Below are positions 53,950-62,649 of a DNA stretch of 64,000 bases, in pieces; position 1 is the first letter of the stretch; every line of letters begins with the position of its first letter. The position numbers and the translations under genes are program-made. The notes beneath the pieces are model-generated. The model was not told the origin of the DNA. It did not search any database and saw only the letters and a program-made list of their open reading frames with translations. Source of the stretch: Cytobacillus oceanisediminis (GTDB taxonomy: Bacteria; Bacillota; Bacilli; Bacillales; Cytobacillaceae); contig NZ_QGTW01000001.1 of the NCBI RefSeq assembly GCF_003182355.1, positions 1 through 64,000 of the forward strand, read 5' to 3'.

Positions 53950-54229
53950 TAAAACAGGTAAAATTCTGCTGCCAAGCAAGTGGCGGAACCAATTTGGCCT
54001 CCTGCCAGGCAGGCTGGCTGATCTTCGCTTCGACCAAAATCAAATTGTTATTAAAAAGGCAAGTTTGGATTCTACTCATAATAAAAGGCTCATTTCTGAA
54101 AATGGCTCCATCCATATTCCTAAGGAGCTGCAATCGCTGCTGGATATATCTGAAGAGGAGGAGTATTGCTTGTTCATTGACGAGGATAATAAGTGCTTTG
54201 TGCTAAGGCTCATATCTTTAGAAAATTAA
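53918..54229 (+). CDS. two-domain AbrB/SpoVT-fold DNA-binding protein
   Basis: This 103-residue protein contains two copies of the AbrB swapped-hairpin motif. The first is KNFNKTGKILLPSKWRNQFG with DLRFDQNQIVIKKA. The second is ISENGSIHIPKELQSLLDIS and CLFIDEDNKCFVL. AbrB-type domains normally dimerise to make one DNA-binding unit, so here one chain may form it alone, in the manner of MraZ. It is probably a transcription factor for a local or developmental switch; targets are unknown. ATG 53918 follows AAGGAGCTG. A terminator follows. Confidence 0.72.
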   Translation: MLTIYKCKNFNKTGKILLPSKWRNQFGLLPGRLADLRFDQNQIVIKKASLDSTHNKRLISENGSIHIPKELQSLLDISEEEEYCLFIDEDNKCFVLRLISLEN

Positions 54230-54264
54230 AAAGCTGCAGCTTTTATCTCGCTGCAGCCTTTTTA
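54228..54264. terminator. bidirectional terminator
   Basis: AAGCTGCAG (54231-54239) and CTGCAGCCTTTTT (54251-54263) pair with an A run on the left and a T run on the right. The hairpin touches the ends of both convergent genes. Confidence 0.75.
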
Positions 54265-54834
54265 ACATATATATTTTCCTGTAAGTTTTGATAGTGCCTT
54301 GCAAAATTTTTCCCAATCATTTGGAAAGGACTGTATGCCGTTACTCTCAAATATATTTCCCTTCGTAATCAGTTTAACGGACCAGGTTATCCCATCCAGT
54401 ATAATGCCCTGTTGATTATATTCAGGCTGCCATTTCCAGATTTTCAGCCGATATAATTCCTTCTTAAAATCCTCAATGCTGCCTGACACTTTAGGCAATT
54501 CATTTCTCTGCGAAAAAGAACTTAAGTGCCATTCAAAGTAAACAAACCGGTCATTGATAAAATCCACTTCAACTTTATACCACGGACCCGGATAGCCTCC
54601 GAGGCTGACACTTAATAACACCGGATCTTTATCAGGATCTATTGTCACAATATTATTTTTAATATTAAAAAGCTCTCTTTTCCTGCTTATTACGGATTTA
54701 ACATGGGATAGTTCAATGGGTTTACCATTTGTATTTTGAAAACGGCTCATCCTGTTCATTTCATCCAGCAATGACGGTATTGATAAAGGGCCTTTCTTCT
54801 CTAAAATATCCAGAATGTTTTCAAAAATACTCAT
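54262..54834 (-). CDS. hypothetical protein with N-terminal winged-helix-like domain
   Basis: The 190-residue protein begins MSIFENILDILEKKGPLSIP. It has SVISRKRELFNIKNNIVTID in the next 40 residues, a pattern of HARE-HTH-like or winged-helix domains. The C-terminal 110 residues are Trp- and Phe-rich (PGPWYKVEVDF, VYFEWHLSSFS, LKIWKWQPEYN) with no family I know. ATG 54834 follows GGAGG. It is convergent with the AbrB-like gene, so they are not in one operon. Confidence 0.65.
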   Translation of the reverse strand: MSIFENILDILEKKGPLSIPSLLDEMNRMSRFQNTNGKPIELSHVKSVISRKRELFNIKNNIVTIDPDKDPVLLSVSLGGYPGPWYKVEVDFINDRFVYFEWHLSSFSQRNELPKVSGSIEDFKKELYRLKIWKWQPEYNQQGIILDGITWSVKLITKGNIFESNGIQSFPNDWEKFCKALSKLTGKYIC

Positions 54835-54909
54835 AGTCTTATCCTCCATTAACACTTAGCTGCCAACTGTAGATATTAATTTTCGTTTAACAATAAAGGG
54901 AGTAAAAAA

Positions 54910-55026
54910 ATGCCTTTACGGTCAGGAACAATTAACACACTTATGTTCTTTTATTTTGCAGTTTTGGGTATTAGCTTGTCTTCTTCCCTAATTACCTTTT
55001 TTCTTTATCCGCAAACCTTTTTTTGA
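54910..55026 (+). CDS. small hydrophobic protein (38 aa)
   Basis: A 38-codon frame starts at ATG 54910 behind AGGGAG and codes MPLRSGTINTLMFFYFAVLG then a Ser-rich and Phe-rich end. A single transmembrane helix covers about residues 10-33. Such small membrane proteins are common in Bacillus but often overlooked. No family is recognised. Confidence 0.45.
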   Translation: MPLRSGTINTLMFFYFAVLGISLSSSLITFFLYPQTFF

Positions 55027-55093
55027 CCTTTCTATTCCAAATCATGCATATTTTCTCGTTCCTCTTTGCACTCTATGGATTGGGAGGTGCAAA

Positions 55094-55294
55094 ATGGATC
55101 CATTAAAGCCAGGAAGCAAACAAATGCCGGATTTTGAAGAACTGGATGATCGAATGATTGCTAAACATACAAATGAACCGATGCTTGTTATTAAGACGAA
55201 TCTTGATCCAAAGGACTCGACTGAGAACAATCCTTATTACAAAAATAAAGAAAAAACCGATACAAATGAATTTCGGGATTATTTTGAGGAGTAA
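55094..55294 (+). CDS. small acidic hypothetical protein (66 aa)
   Basis: A 66-residue protein starts MDPLKPGSKQMPDFEELDDR behind GGGAGGTG and ends in FRDYFEE. It is hydrophilic, acidic and probably partly disordered, with no Cys. It could be a spore-associated or general small cytosolic protein, but I do not recognise a family. It lies 67 bases downstream of the 38-aa membrane protein frame. Confidence 0.6.
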   Translation: MDPLKPGSKQMPDFEELDDRMIAKHTNEPMLVIKTNLDPKDSTENNPYYKNKEKTDTNEFRDYFEE

Positions 55295-55344
55295 AAAAAT
55301 TGTGGAGAAGAAGCATATTTACTAGCTATAATGAGGTTATACAG

Positions 55345-55384
55345 AGCAAACCGGCTAAGCCTGAATTGCCCAGCCGGTTTGTCC
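55345..55384. terminator. bidirectional terminator
   Basis: CAAACCGGCT (55347-55356) and AGCCGGTTTG (55372-55381) form a ten-pair stem with a 15-base loop between the 66-aa gene and the aldo/keto reductase gene. Confidence 0.7.
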
Positions 55385-55389
55385 TTTTA

Positions 55390-56217
55390 TTAAAAATTAA
55401 AATTGTCAGGATCCGGACCTACTCTGCGATTTTCGTTCAAACCGTTAATTTTGTCCATATCTTCCGCTGAAAGCTCGAAGTCAAAAATATCCGCATTCTC
55501 AATAATTCGGTGTTCCTTCACAGATTTCGGGATCGTCACGATTTCATTTTGCAAGTCCCATCTTAAAATTACCTGGGCAGCAGATTTGCTGTATTTCGCA
55601 GCAATTTCTTTAAGGGCAGCATTTTCAAGCAGTTCTCCCTGTGCGAGAGGTGACCAAGCTTCGATTTGGATTTCCTGCTTTTTGCAGAATTCCCTTAGCT
55701 CCGCTTGGTTTAACAGTGGATGAAGCTCCACCTGGTTGACCATCGGCTTTATTTCTGCATCCTGTAAAAGGTCTTCAAGGTGATGAATATGGAAGTTGCT
55801 TACCCCGATTGCTCTTACCTTTTTCTCCTTATAAAGAGTTTCAAGAGCTTTCCATGTTTCTTTATATTTTCCCTTTACTGGCCAATGAATTAGGTAAAGG
55901 TCGATATATTCAAGGCCGAGTTTTTCAAGGCTGGTTTCGAATGCCTGGATTGCAGACTCATAACCCTGGTCAGAATTCCAAACCTTTGTAGTAACGAAAA
56001 GTTCTTCACGCGGCACGCCAGCTTCTTTTATTGCCAGTCCTACCCCTTCTTCATTTTTATACACAGCAGCCGTATCGATGCTTTTGTAGCCTGCTTTTAA
56101 AGCGGCTTTAACAGATTGGACCACTTCATCCCCGTCCTGGACTTTGAAAACGCCAAGCCCAAACCAAGGCATTTTTACGCCGTTGAGTAAGGTTGTTGCT
56201 GATTGCAAATTTTCCAT
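55390..56217 (-). CDS. yvgN: aldo/keto reductase, YvgN (glyoxal reductase)-like
   Basis: This 275-residue NADPH-dependent enzyme has a TIM barrel. The catalytic tetrad is readable: Asp in [11 protein letters not shown], Tyr in the same motif, Lys in VTTKVW and His in LIHWPVKG. The cofactor-binding stretch near the end is [15 protein letters not shown]. Length and the ending [20 protein letters not shown] agree with B. subtilis YvgN, which reduces methylglyoxal and glyoxal. GAGGTG precedes ATG 56217. It is a single gene, terminated by the hairpin at 55347. Confidence 0.88.
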   Translation of the reverse strand: MENLQSATTLLNGVKMPWFGLGVFKVQDGDEVVQSVKAALKAGYKSIDTAAVYKNEEGVGLAIKEAGVPREELFVTTKVWNSDQGYESAIQAFETSLEKLGLEYIDLYLIHWPVKGKYKETWKALETLYKEKKVRAIGVSNFHIHHLEDLLQDAEIKPMVNQVELHPLLNQAELREFCKKQEIQIEAWSPLAQGELLENAALKEIAAKYSKSAAQVILRWDLQNEIVTIPKSVKEHRIIENADIFDFELSAEDMDKINGLNENRRVGPDPDNFNF

Positions 56218-56302
56218 TCTTTCACCTCATATCGTCTATTTATTACTGGATAATTTTCTCACATTCCGCTCGTTTATCAAAATTTTTTGCTTTAAAATAT
56301 TA

Positions 56303-56558
56303 GGCTCGGTTAAAGCTCATTGTTGATATTGGATAACCCTGTTATTGGAACAGAAGGCGCGAGATCCTCGAAAAGGTTATTCGCATTTCCTTCTTACGGT
56401 GTTTATTTAAAGATGCTTATTCAACGTTCATCCGTAGAAGCAAGTAAAGGGAGACCCCACAGGTCCAAGCGGCCGAGGAGGCTCCTGGACAGCCCGGTTC
56501 TGCTGAGCTTCTTTAGCGGAAATCAACAGGCCAGTTTAACAGGACAAAATATTAAAAA
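56303..56558. repeat. dispersed repeat, copy 8 (long form)
   Basis: GGCTCGGTTAAAGCTCATTG at the left and CAGGCCAGTTTAACAGGAC at the right are the family's inverted ends. Inside are GGAACAGAAGGCGCGAGATC, ATTCGCATTTCCTT and GGAGGCTCCTGGACAGC, matching copy 1 in order. It fills the 450-base gap 56218-56667 except for a weak GCATTGCC-type hairpin near 56566. Confidence 0.75.
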
Positions 56559-56667
56559 GCACTGCCATATGAACGGCAATGCTTAAAGGTCAACTGCGAG
56601 ATCCCTTTTTTCAAGGGAATTTGTTTTAACTTTAACGGCGAACTGATCAAACCCACCAGAAAACTGT

Positions 56668-56874
56668 TTAGCCCCCAAAGAAAAAGTCCAGTACATTACC
56701 CGCAGTAGACGAATTTTTATTATAGAACTCAGAATAACCACAGTTTTTACAATAGACAACAAGAAAGCGGTTATGCTGAATATCAAGCATTTTCGAAAGC
56801 CCGCTTCCTGTCATAGCAACTTCTTTTTGACCTGCATCCCTGCTTCCGCATTTAACACAGCCTTTTTTCTCCAA
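56668..56874 (-). CDS. zinc-ribbon protein (DUF2082-like)
   Basis: This 68-residue protein has two Cys pairs, GCVKCGSRD and VYCKNCGYSEF, that make one zinc ribbon. TGSGLSKMLDIQHNRF and the C-terminal NVLDFFFGG are the fingerprint of the DUF2082 group of small putative nucleic-acid-binding proteins. TTG 56874 is chosen as start because AAAGGGGTGG lies directly upstream; the frame is open further but without meaning. It is divergent from the truncated-globin gene. Confidence 0.8.
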   Translation of the reverse strand: MEKKGCVKCGSRDAGQKEVAMTGSGLSKMLDIQHNRFLVVYCKNCGYSEFYNKNSSTAGNVLDFFFGG

Positions 56875-56945
56875 ATTATCCACCCCTTTGCATCTCTTTT
56901 CTACAATACGTTTAAAACTAAAAATAATTTCGCAAATATTCAAAT

Positions 56946-56988
56946 TGTGATTTATATCACACTTAAGCGAAAATACCTACTATATAAT
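56946..56988 (+). promoter_or_regulatory. Fnr-type box and promoter of the truncated haemoglobin gene
   Basis: TGTGATTTATATCACA (56946-56961) is a perfect TGTGA-N6-TCACA site. TATAAT lies at 56983-56988, which sets the start near 56995 and the box centre at about -41.5. The geometry is the same as at pflB. Low-oxygen activation by Fnr is therefore likely; a Crp-like protein of similar specificity is the alternative. Confidence 0.75.
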
Positions 56989-57032
56989 TACAATAAAAAA
57001 ATGATAATTATAAAGAAAAAGCAGGTGAAGAA

Positions 57033-57419
57033 ATGGTACAGGAATTTAAAACCCTTTTCGAGGAAATTGGCGGTACGGAAACAATTGAAAAGTTAGTGGA
57101 AGCATTTTATCCACGGGTCTACGCCGATCCAATATTAAGCCCTCTTTTTGAAGGTGACATAGAGGAAATAAAACAAAAACAGCGCATGTTTCTTACACAG
57201 TTTCTTGGAGGGCCACCGCTTTATAGCCAGGAATTCGGGCCCCCTGCTATGAAGCAGCGCCATATGCCTTTTGAAATTTCGCCCAAGAGAGCAGAAAGAT
57301 GGCTTAGCTGCATGAAAGATGCCTTCAAGGAAACAGGCTTGGATCAGAATTCTGCAGCCGGTCCCTTCTATGACCGTTTAATGCAGGTAGCCGCAATTAT
57401 GGTTAATAGTTTTGAATAA
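57033..57419 (+). CDS. truncated haemoglobin, group II (YjbI-like)
   Basis: The 128-residue globin has the 2-on-2 fold. The proximal haem ligand is His77 in MKQRHMPFEI. Tyr26 (B10) in FYPRVYADPIL and Trp90 (G8) in RAERWLSCM mark group II (HbO) proteins. Such globins bind oxygen and nitric oxide and may protect against nitrosative stress. AAAAGCAGGTG precedes ATG 57033. The Fnr-type box upstream links it to low oxygen. In B. subtilis the homologue yjbI lies by yjbH, which is not here. Confidence 0.92.
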   Translation: MVQEFKTLFEEIGGTETIEKLVEAFYPRVYADPILSPLFEGDIEEIKQKQRMFLTQFLGGPPLYSQEFGPPAMKQRHMPFEISPKRAERWLSCMKDAFKETGLDQNSAAGPFYDRLMQVAAIMVNSFE

Positions 57420-57421
57420 GA

Positions 57422-57453
57422 AAAAGACCTTCCTTTAATTTGGAAGGTCTTAA
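57422..57453. terminator. terminator of the globin gene
   Basis: AAGACCTTCC (57424-57433) and GGAAGGTCTT (57442-57451) pair perfectly with an eight-base loop. It lies between two convergent genes. Confidence 0.8.
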
Positions 57454-57459
57454 GCCTTT

Positions 57460-57876
57460 TTAAAGTGATTCGAAATATTCTTTCGCATTTTCTGCTGATT
57501 GGAACATTTTCACTTCTGTCACTTCTTTTTCGTCATATGCAACGCCCAGGAACCCATCTGCAAGCTGGAGAATATCTGCAGAAGAAGTATTTTCTTCATC
57601 GACTATAACAGTCTCCTCCATTTCAAGCTGACCTTTTTCCGCCCATGACTGAATTTCTGCTGAATAAGTATCTATATTCATCCCCTCATCGATTCGGTCA
57701 TCCAATTCTGCAACGGACAGAGGTTTCTCTGCCCCTTTTTGGCCCTCAAGGGTATTGTTTTCTTCACTGTTCTTTTCTTCCACATTTACCTCTTCTGAAG
57801 CGTTATCTGTTTCTTCGTCTGCCCCGCAAGCAGTCAGCAGCATCACAGCAGAGAATGCATATACCAATTTGCGCAT
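57460..57876 (-). CDS. small acidic lipoprotein, hypothetical
   Basis: This 138-residue lipoprotein has a lipobox LLTAC (Cys17), a Glu/Asn-rich low-complexity stretch (about 20-50) and a C-terminal part with VAELDDRIDEGMNIDTYS and FLGVAYDEKEVTEVKMF. No family is recognised. It should sit on the outer face of the membrane. AAAGGAG precedes ATG 57876. It is a single gene. Confidence 0.68.
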   Translation of the reverse strand: MRKLVYAFSAVMLLTACGADEETDNASEEVNVEEKNSEENNTLEGQKGAEKPLSVAELDDRIDEGMNIDTYSAEIQSWAEKGQLEMEETVIVDEENTSSADILQLADGFLGVAYDEKEVTEVKMFQSAENAKEYFESL

Positions 57877-58036
57877 TACATTCAGCTCCTTTTCCTTTTT
57901 TCCATTCTAGTATTCTATTACCCCATTTTTTTGGTTGCATTCATAGGAAAAGTACAGCTGTTTGTTTTCTTGCTGGATAAGGGACGGACCTTGCCGCTGC
58001 AATTGCGGGTCGTGTCGCGGTTACATCCCTAACAAA

Positions 58037-58064
58037 ATAAGCACCACAACATAGGGTGCTTTCA
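58037..58064 (-). terminator. terminator of the DUF3231 gene
   Basis: AAGCACC (58039-58045) and GGGTGCTT (58054-58061) form a short stem. The T run on the minus strand is TATTTTG. The upstream part, 57877-58036, holds the promoter region of the lipoprotein and no gene. Confidence 0.5.
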
Positions 58065-58069
58065 ATCTT

Positions 58070-59074
58070 CTATTTCTTCCTTAATTCTTCCCTATCAAGT
58101 GATTGTGGCGGTTTTTCAAGCCAGCCGTTATCAATCATAATTTTTGCACCATCTTCTGCATACCCTCCAACTTCTGCCATCATTTTCGCATAGCGGGTAG
58201 CGAGATCCTTTCTTATGCTTGCTCCAATTGCGATGCCAAAGTCCATAACACCAACAGCGGTGATACTGGCAATTTGAAACATCATTAAACGGTCAGAGAA
58301 AGGCGGAATAGTTGAATCTGTTAAAGATCCATCCCAGGTGCTGGGATAAGCAACGTCATCATTTTTTAATACATTGAGAAAATACTCAACATTCTTCAGA
58401 CTCATTTCGTAGCCTTTTATAAAATAATTGCTAATTTCTTTTTGCTTGGCTACCTGGCTATATGCTAATAACATTGTCTTTGCGATATTAGCTACTTCTA
58501 TATTTGTTCCTAGATGGGCAATCTCAATCGCGAGCAATTGCCTTTTTTTACCCACTAGTCCTCCCAGAAAATGATAATCCGAAACGTAGTTAACTTTACT
58601 TGGATAATTGATATAGGGTGATCGAATGAAATAACCCTTTTCTTCCATTGCATCAGATGCCATGTCAAATAGATTTTCAGTTTGTTCATAGTATTTTTTA
58701 AAAAAGCTCCGGATGTCTCTCCTTGCTGATACTGATTTAGCAAGTGAATAGGCATTTAATCCGGTTCTTCCTAGATGGTGCATAAATCTTAAATAAGTTA
58801 CATCCGAAAACAGCTTGGGGGCATCTTGAACCCAGTCGTTTTCATTAAATCCATTAGGTATGGGGAAATTTTCTTTTTGAAACAAGGAGCTAATGTCTTC
58901 TATATGATTCTGGGCAATGGATAAAGCATATTCCAATACAGGCAATACATCAGGATCCTCGTATGTATTTATATAATGCTTAATGCAGCATACCGCTGCT
59001 GTGTCTGCTACATAAGTATTCCAAAGCATTGCCATTTCAGATGATATTAATTTGGGAATACTGCTTCCATTCAT
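58070..59074 (-). CDS. DUF3231 family protein
   Basis: The protein of about 334 residues is built from two similar halves (around 10-160 and 170-325). Each is a helical bundle with repeated EMAMLWNTYVADTA / EIAHLGTNIEVANI and IAQNHIEDISSLFQ / NYFIKGYEMSLKN words. It matches the DUF3231 family, ferritin-like in outline, common in spore formers; function is unknown. The start is either ATG 59074, with GGTGA before it, or ATG 59089, with no site. I prefer the former. It is a single gene. Confidence 0.8.
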   Translation of the reverse strand: MNGSSIPKLISSEMAMLWNTYVADTAAVCCIKHYINTYEDPDVLPVLEYALSIAQNHIEDISSLFQKENFPIPNGFNENDWVQDAPKLFSDVTYLRFMHHLGRTGLNAYSLAKSVSARRDIRSFFKKYYEQTENLFDMASDAMEEKGYFIRSPYINYPSKVNYVSDYHFLGGLVGKKRQLLAIEIAHLGTNIEVANIAKTMLLAYSQVAKQKEISNYFIKGYEMSLKNVEYFLNVLKNDDVAYPSTWDGSLTDSTIPPFSDRLMMFQIASITAVGVMDFGIAIGASIRKDLATRYAKMMAEVGGYAEDGAKIMIDNGWLEKPPQSLDREELRKK

Positions 59075-59178
59075 ATTTTCACCAGCCATTTATTTGAAAT
59101 TATATTTGTATACTATTAATTTTATCTTCTCCTTTAATGAGGGAATTCATTCGCTTAATTGGAAATGTATTCCTGAAA

Positions 59179-59209
59179 AAAGAACCGGCTTTGTAAGAGC
59201 CAGTTCCTC
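59179..59209 (-). terminator. terminator of the beta-propeller gene
   Basis: GAACCGGCT (59182-59190) and AGCCAGTTC (59198-59206) form a stem with one G-T pair. On the minus strand it is followed by TTTTTTCAGG. Confidence 0.7.
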
Positions 59210-59215
59210 ATTTCG

Positions 59216-61384
59216 TTATGGCAGCTTTAAATCACCCGTTTTTGAGTAGTCTTCCATATGATAGGCAGCAATCCTTTTTGGTGATAAAGCATAGATATGA
59301 TCACCGATATAAATGAGCCGTTCAATAGTGTTTTCCCACTCCTCATATACCACATCGGTTTCCTGGTAAGTGACTGTCGTTTTCTGTTGAATCCCCTCAT
59401 TAGCATCTATTCTGTAAACATAAGCTCCTTGGAATTCAAATCTGGATTCGAATTGGCTGCCTTCAACACTTTTGTAAACAGTAATGGGAAAAGCAAACAG
59501 ATTTTTCTCTTTGTGAAAAAGGAGGGCTTTATGGTCATAATTTAAAGGAGAGTAAGTCCCTCTTCCACCAATTATTTCAGTATCTTTTTCTATTGGGTTA
59601 TTCATATCGCTAACATCGAAAAGAGATATTTTGACTCCTTCTGTTGTAATAATTGGCTGGTTTCCTGATCCCTTTCCAGACATTACCTTTGTATTATGGC
59701 CAAAGCCAATTAGATGATTTTCATCCAAGGGATGCAGATAGTTGCTAAAACCGGGTATTTTGAGTTCACCCATTACCGCTGGTTTTTTAGGATTAGAACC
59801 ATCGATCACAAAGAGCGGGTCGGTTTCCTTAAAGGTTACCATATAAATCCGATCATTCATGAACCTGGCAGAATATATTCGCTCACCCCTTGCAAGGTCT
59901 TCGAGCTGGCCAATCTGCTTTAAATTTTCATCCAAAATATGGAGGTTATTAGATGACGGGTTCCGATTGTCCCAAGCTTGGCCCTTCGTTGTGACTACTC
60001 TAAAATTTCCTTTATATTCATCCATGGAAAATTGATTTAGGACTGTACCCTTTACTTCGGCTGTATTTTGAAACTCTACTTTTCCGCCTTTTAAGTTGAA
60101 TTTATAGATACTGGTGTCTGGGCTGAATACGCGATCTTCTGTAATTGGTTTATAATGATAATTGGAAACAGCCAAATAGAGATTGTTTTTGGACATAAAT
60201 AGTTCAGTTCCGCTGCCTAAATACGTTGTTATGCCCAAATCGGCTTCTGGGTCTTCCAAATCCATAACGGCTATATTCGTATAGTTTGCATTTCTGGAAT
60301 TTGGAAAGTATTGAATTTCGTTATAATCGATTGCTTCTAAATCCCTGTTTTTAGAAGTATCGGAGTAGCGCGGGCGCAGGTCTGCATTTTCATTTCTTTC
60401 AAGAATCCAAAATTCAGGATAATGGCTTGTAACCATATAAACCTTTCCATCCATTAGTCTCGAAGCAAGCAAACTGCCTTCTATTTCAATCTCCCTTAAC
60501 CGTTTTGGCTTTTGTTTATTTTGGACATTGTACACGATAGCTTTTGTTGATTGAAAAGCAGGTGCAATCATTAAATCAGCTTCTGCTTTCCCCTGACTTT
60601 TAGCCAGCTCCTTATAGCTATGGCCCATGACTACTAATTGGTTTCCTTCCAAAAATAAGTGAGAAGGAGAAAAGGATGAATTAAAAGTAAGCATGGAATC
60701 CACTTCCATTTTGTCAGCAGGCACTGCTTTAATAATCTGAACTTTCCCTTCGCTTATTTTATAAATATGATTGCCATTCGTTTTAACCAGGTCAGCTTCA
60801 TCAATTCCCTGCACTTGAACATTAGTCTCCGAGTAATCCGCCCCGGCTGTATCAGCTCCACTTTTTTCATTGCTGCTTTGCTCGCTTACTGCAAAATCCC
60901 TGCCAGAAAAATACTTCTGGCCCTCTTTCAGCAGTTTTAAAAAGTAAGCATTTAACTTTTCCTTTGACCCAATCGTAGGCAGGGTTTCCTTAACCGTAAA
61001 AGCAGCTTCAAAGGAACGATTTAAACTTCTGCCTGACTCTGCTTTTATGCGTGTTGTAAAAACTAAAGAATAATGAGGGGAATTCACTTTATACCCATTT
61101 TTCGGGGGCTGGACGAGTATGGTTTTTTTGTCCCTGTCCAGTGATACACCGACATGCTGCTTCTTGCCATCTTGATCCAACACATAGACCGTTTGGCTAT
61201 TAACACTTTGAGCATCCAGTTCTTTTGAAAACTCAACCTCCCAAACTTTATCTTTCAAGACAATGAGTTCTTCACTCTTTCCTGCAAGATCACTGATAAT
61301 TTTTAGCCGGGTCCCAAAGACAATCGAAACGATTAAAAATAAAATGATCGCCATGCCGCCAATCAAAAGCCATTTTCTTCTCAT
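59216..61384 (-). CDS. secreted or membrane-anchored beta-propeller domain protein
   Basis: The 722-residue protein has an N-terminal anchor (about 5-25). A bacterial Ig-like Big_5-type domain (about 40-130, VWEVEFSKELDAQSVN and PHYSLVFTTRIKAESGRSL) follows. A large C-terminal beta-propeller with repeated motifs (YSETNVQVQGIDEADLVKTN, NLYLAVSNYHYKP, NDRIYMVTFKETD) makes up the rest. The family is exported and of unknown function, perhaps adhesion or protein-protein contact. ATG 61384 follows AAAGGGG; the GTG at 61393 overlaps that site. Confidence 0.82.
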   Translation of the reverse strand: MRRKWLLIGGMAIILFLIVSIVFGTRLKIISDLAGKSEELIVLKDKVWEVEFSKELDAQSVNSQTVYVLDQDGKKQHVGVSLDRDKKTILVQPPKNGYKVNSPHYSLVFTTRIKAESGRSLNRSFEAAFTVKETLPTIGSKEKLNAYFLKLLKEGQKYFSGRDFAVSEQSSNEKSGADTAGADYSETNVQVQGIDEADLVKTNGNHIYKISEGKVQIIKAVPADKMEVDSMLTFNSSFSPSHLFLEGNQLVVMGHSYKELAKSQGKAEADLMIAPAFQSTKAIVYNVQNKQKPKRLREIEIEGSLLASRLMDGKVYMVTSHYPEFWILERNENADLRPRYSDTSKNRDLEAIDYNEIQYFPNSRNANYTNIAVMDLEDPEADLGITTYLGSGTELFMSKNNLYLAVSNYHYKPITEDRVFSPDTSIYKFNLKGGKVEFQNTAEVKGTVLNQFSMDEYKGNFRVVTTKGQAWDNRNPSSNNLHILDENLKQIGQLEDLARGERIYSARFMNDRIYMVTFKETDPLFVIDGSNPKKPAVMGELKIPGFSNYLHPLDENHLIGFGHNTKVMSGKGSGNQPIITTEGVKISLFDVSDMNNPIEKDTEIIGGRGTYSPLNYDHKALLFHKEKNLFAFPITVYKSVEGSQFESRFEFQGAYVYRIDANEGIQQKTTVTYQETDVVYEEWENTIERLIYIGDHIYALSPKRIAAYHMEDYSKTGDLKLP

Positions 61385-61491
61385 TTTAGACACCCCTTTA
61401 AATCAATTGACGGGTTCGATCTTCCAATTGTTACAATTTCCAATTGATATATTTTCAGAAATTAATGAACTCTTTTGCGAAGAGAGGTAAA

Positions 61492-62481
61492 ATGGAAATT
61501 ATATTAGGATGGGAAAGAGGTTTTACTGTGCAAGCTGGTGCAAACAAAAATTACGGTTTTTTATTGTTAATATTGGCAAATATGATTTGGGGTGGAAATT
61601 TTGTGATTGGCAGAATTGGAGTGGATTATTACCCGCCCCTGCTTTTTTCTCTATTCAGATGGCTGATTGCATTTCTGCTTCTTACTCCATTTATGGTAAA
61701 GCCCCTCAAAAAGGATTGGAAGATTCTTTGGCAGCATAAAGCTGTCCTTTTGCTTTTGGCAGTGACAGGGGTGGCAGGCTATAATACGATTATTTATTTT
61801 GCCCTGCAATACACAACCTCCATAAATGCATCTGTTGTGAATAGTACAACTCCTCTATTCATTGCAATCTTTGCCATTTTTATTTTAAAAGAAAAGCTTT
61901 CATTTCATCAGATTGCCGGAATCATTTTATCTGTTCTCGGAATTTCGTTTATCATTTCAAGGGGATCCATTGATGCTTTTCTTTCATGGAGCATTAACGC
62001 AGGAGACCTCTTTGTATTAACTGCAGTTCTTTTGTGGGCAATGTATTCTGTTATTGGGAAGAAATATTCCGGTGTATTGCCAGGGCTTTCGACGTTTTAT
62101 GTGACTTCATTCCTTGGCATTTTAATATTAGCGCCCTTAAGTTTGATTGAATACAGGCTCTCTGGTGTTGAACCGGCCTTTTCGATTTTTTCGATTGGGA
62201 TTCTGCTGTATGTCGGCTTTCTGGCCTCCATTGTTGCATTCTTATCATGGAATTATGGAGTTTCAATAATTGGAGCTTCTAAAGCAGGTGTTTTTCTAAA
62301 TCTTCTACCTGTTTTTGCGACTATTTTTGCGGTTCTATTCACATCAGAATCATTGTATCTATACCAGATAATAGGCGGAGTTATCGTTATTTTCGGTGTA
62401 TTGCTTTCGTCCAGGATATCTTTTCGAATTAAAAATAAGAATTTTAAGCAGAACAATATTTCCCCATATAAAGCCCAATAA
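61492..62481 (+). CDS. EamA/DMT family transporter
   Basis: This integral membrane protein of about 329 residues has ten transmembrane helices in two EamA repeats. Typical segments are LANMIWGGNFVIGRIG, QYTTSINASVVNSTTPLF (end of repeat 1), VLLWAMYSVIGKKYSG and WNYGVSIIGASKAGVFLNL. The substrate is not predictable from sequence. Two starts are possible: ATG 61492 with GAGAGG close by, or GTG 61528 with AAGAGG. The latter gives a shorter cytosolic tail more usual for the family. It is divergent from the beta-propeller gene. Confidence 0.82.
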   Translation: MEIILGWERGFTVQAGANKNYGFLLLILANMIWGGNFVIGRIGVDYYPPLLFSLFRWLIAFLLLTPFMVKPLKKDWKILWQHKAVLLLLAVTGVAGYNTIIYFALQYTTSINASVVNSTTPLFIAIFAIFILKEKLSFHQIAGIILSVLGISFIISRGSIDAFLSWSINAGDLFVLTAVLLWAMYSVIGKKYSGVLPGLSTFYVTSFLGILILAPLSLIEYRLSGVEPAFSIFSIGILLYVGFLASIVAFLSWNYGVSIIGASKAGVFLNLLPVFATIFAVLFTSESLYLYQIIGGVIVIFGVLLSSRISFRIKNKNFKQNNISPYKAQ

Positions 62482-62514
62482 AAAAACTCCCAGCGATTGC
62501 TGGGAGCTTTTCTT
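62482..62514 (+). terminator. terminator of the EamA transporter gene
   Basis: CTCCCAGC (62487-62494) and GCTGGGAG (62499-62506) form an eight-pair stem with CTTTTCTTTC behind. Confidence 0.75.
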
Positions 62515-62520
62515 TCTATA

Positions 62521-62649
62521 TTACCAATCCTGGGTTCTCTCAAGTAAAATATCGATTTCAACTTGTCTGATCATATAGCCAAGATCTTCTTCTGCAATTT
62601 CCGATGTGGATTCCAAAATCTGATCAATATCCATTTGCACCAATCTCAT
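62521..62649 (-). CDS. small hypothetical protein (42 aa)
   Basis: A 42-residue frame starts at ATG 62649 behind AGGAGGT and codes an amphipathic helical peptide (MRLVQMDIDQILESTSEIAE, then DLGYMIRQVEIDILLERTQDW). The excellent ribosome site supports it. No family is known. It is convergent with the EamA gene. The upstream gap 62650-62956 is AT-rich; it holds the promoter regions of this and the next small gene. Confidence 0.55.
   Translation of the reverse strand: MRLVQMDIDQILESTSEIAEEDLGYMIRQVEIDILLERTQDW

Noticed and set aside
57970..58025. Minus-strand words reading RDVTATRPAIAAAR
   Set aside because: The frame has no start or continuation and I could not match it with a known protein.
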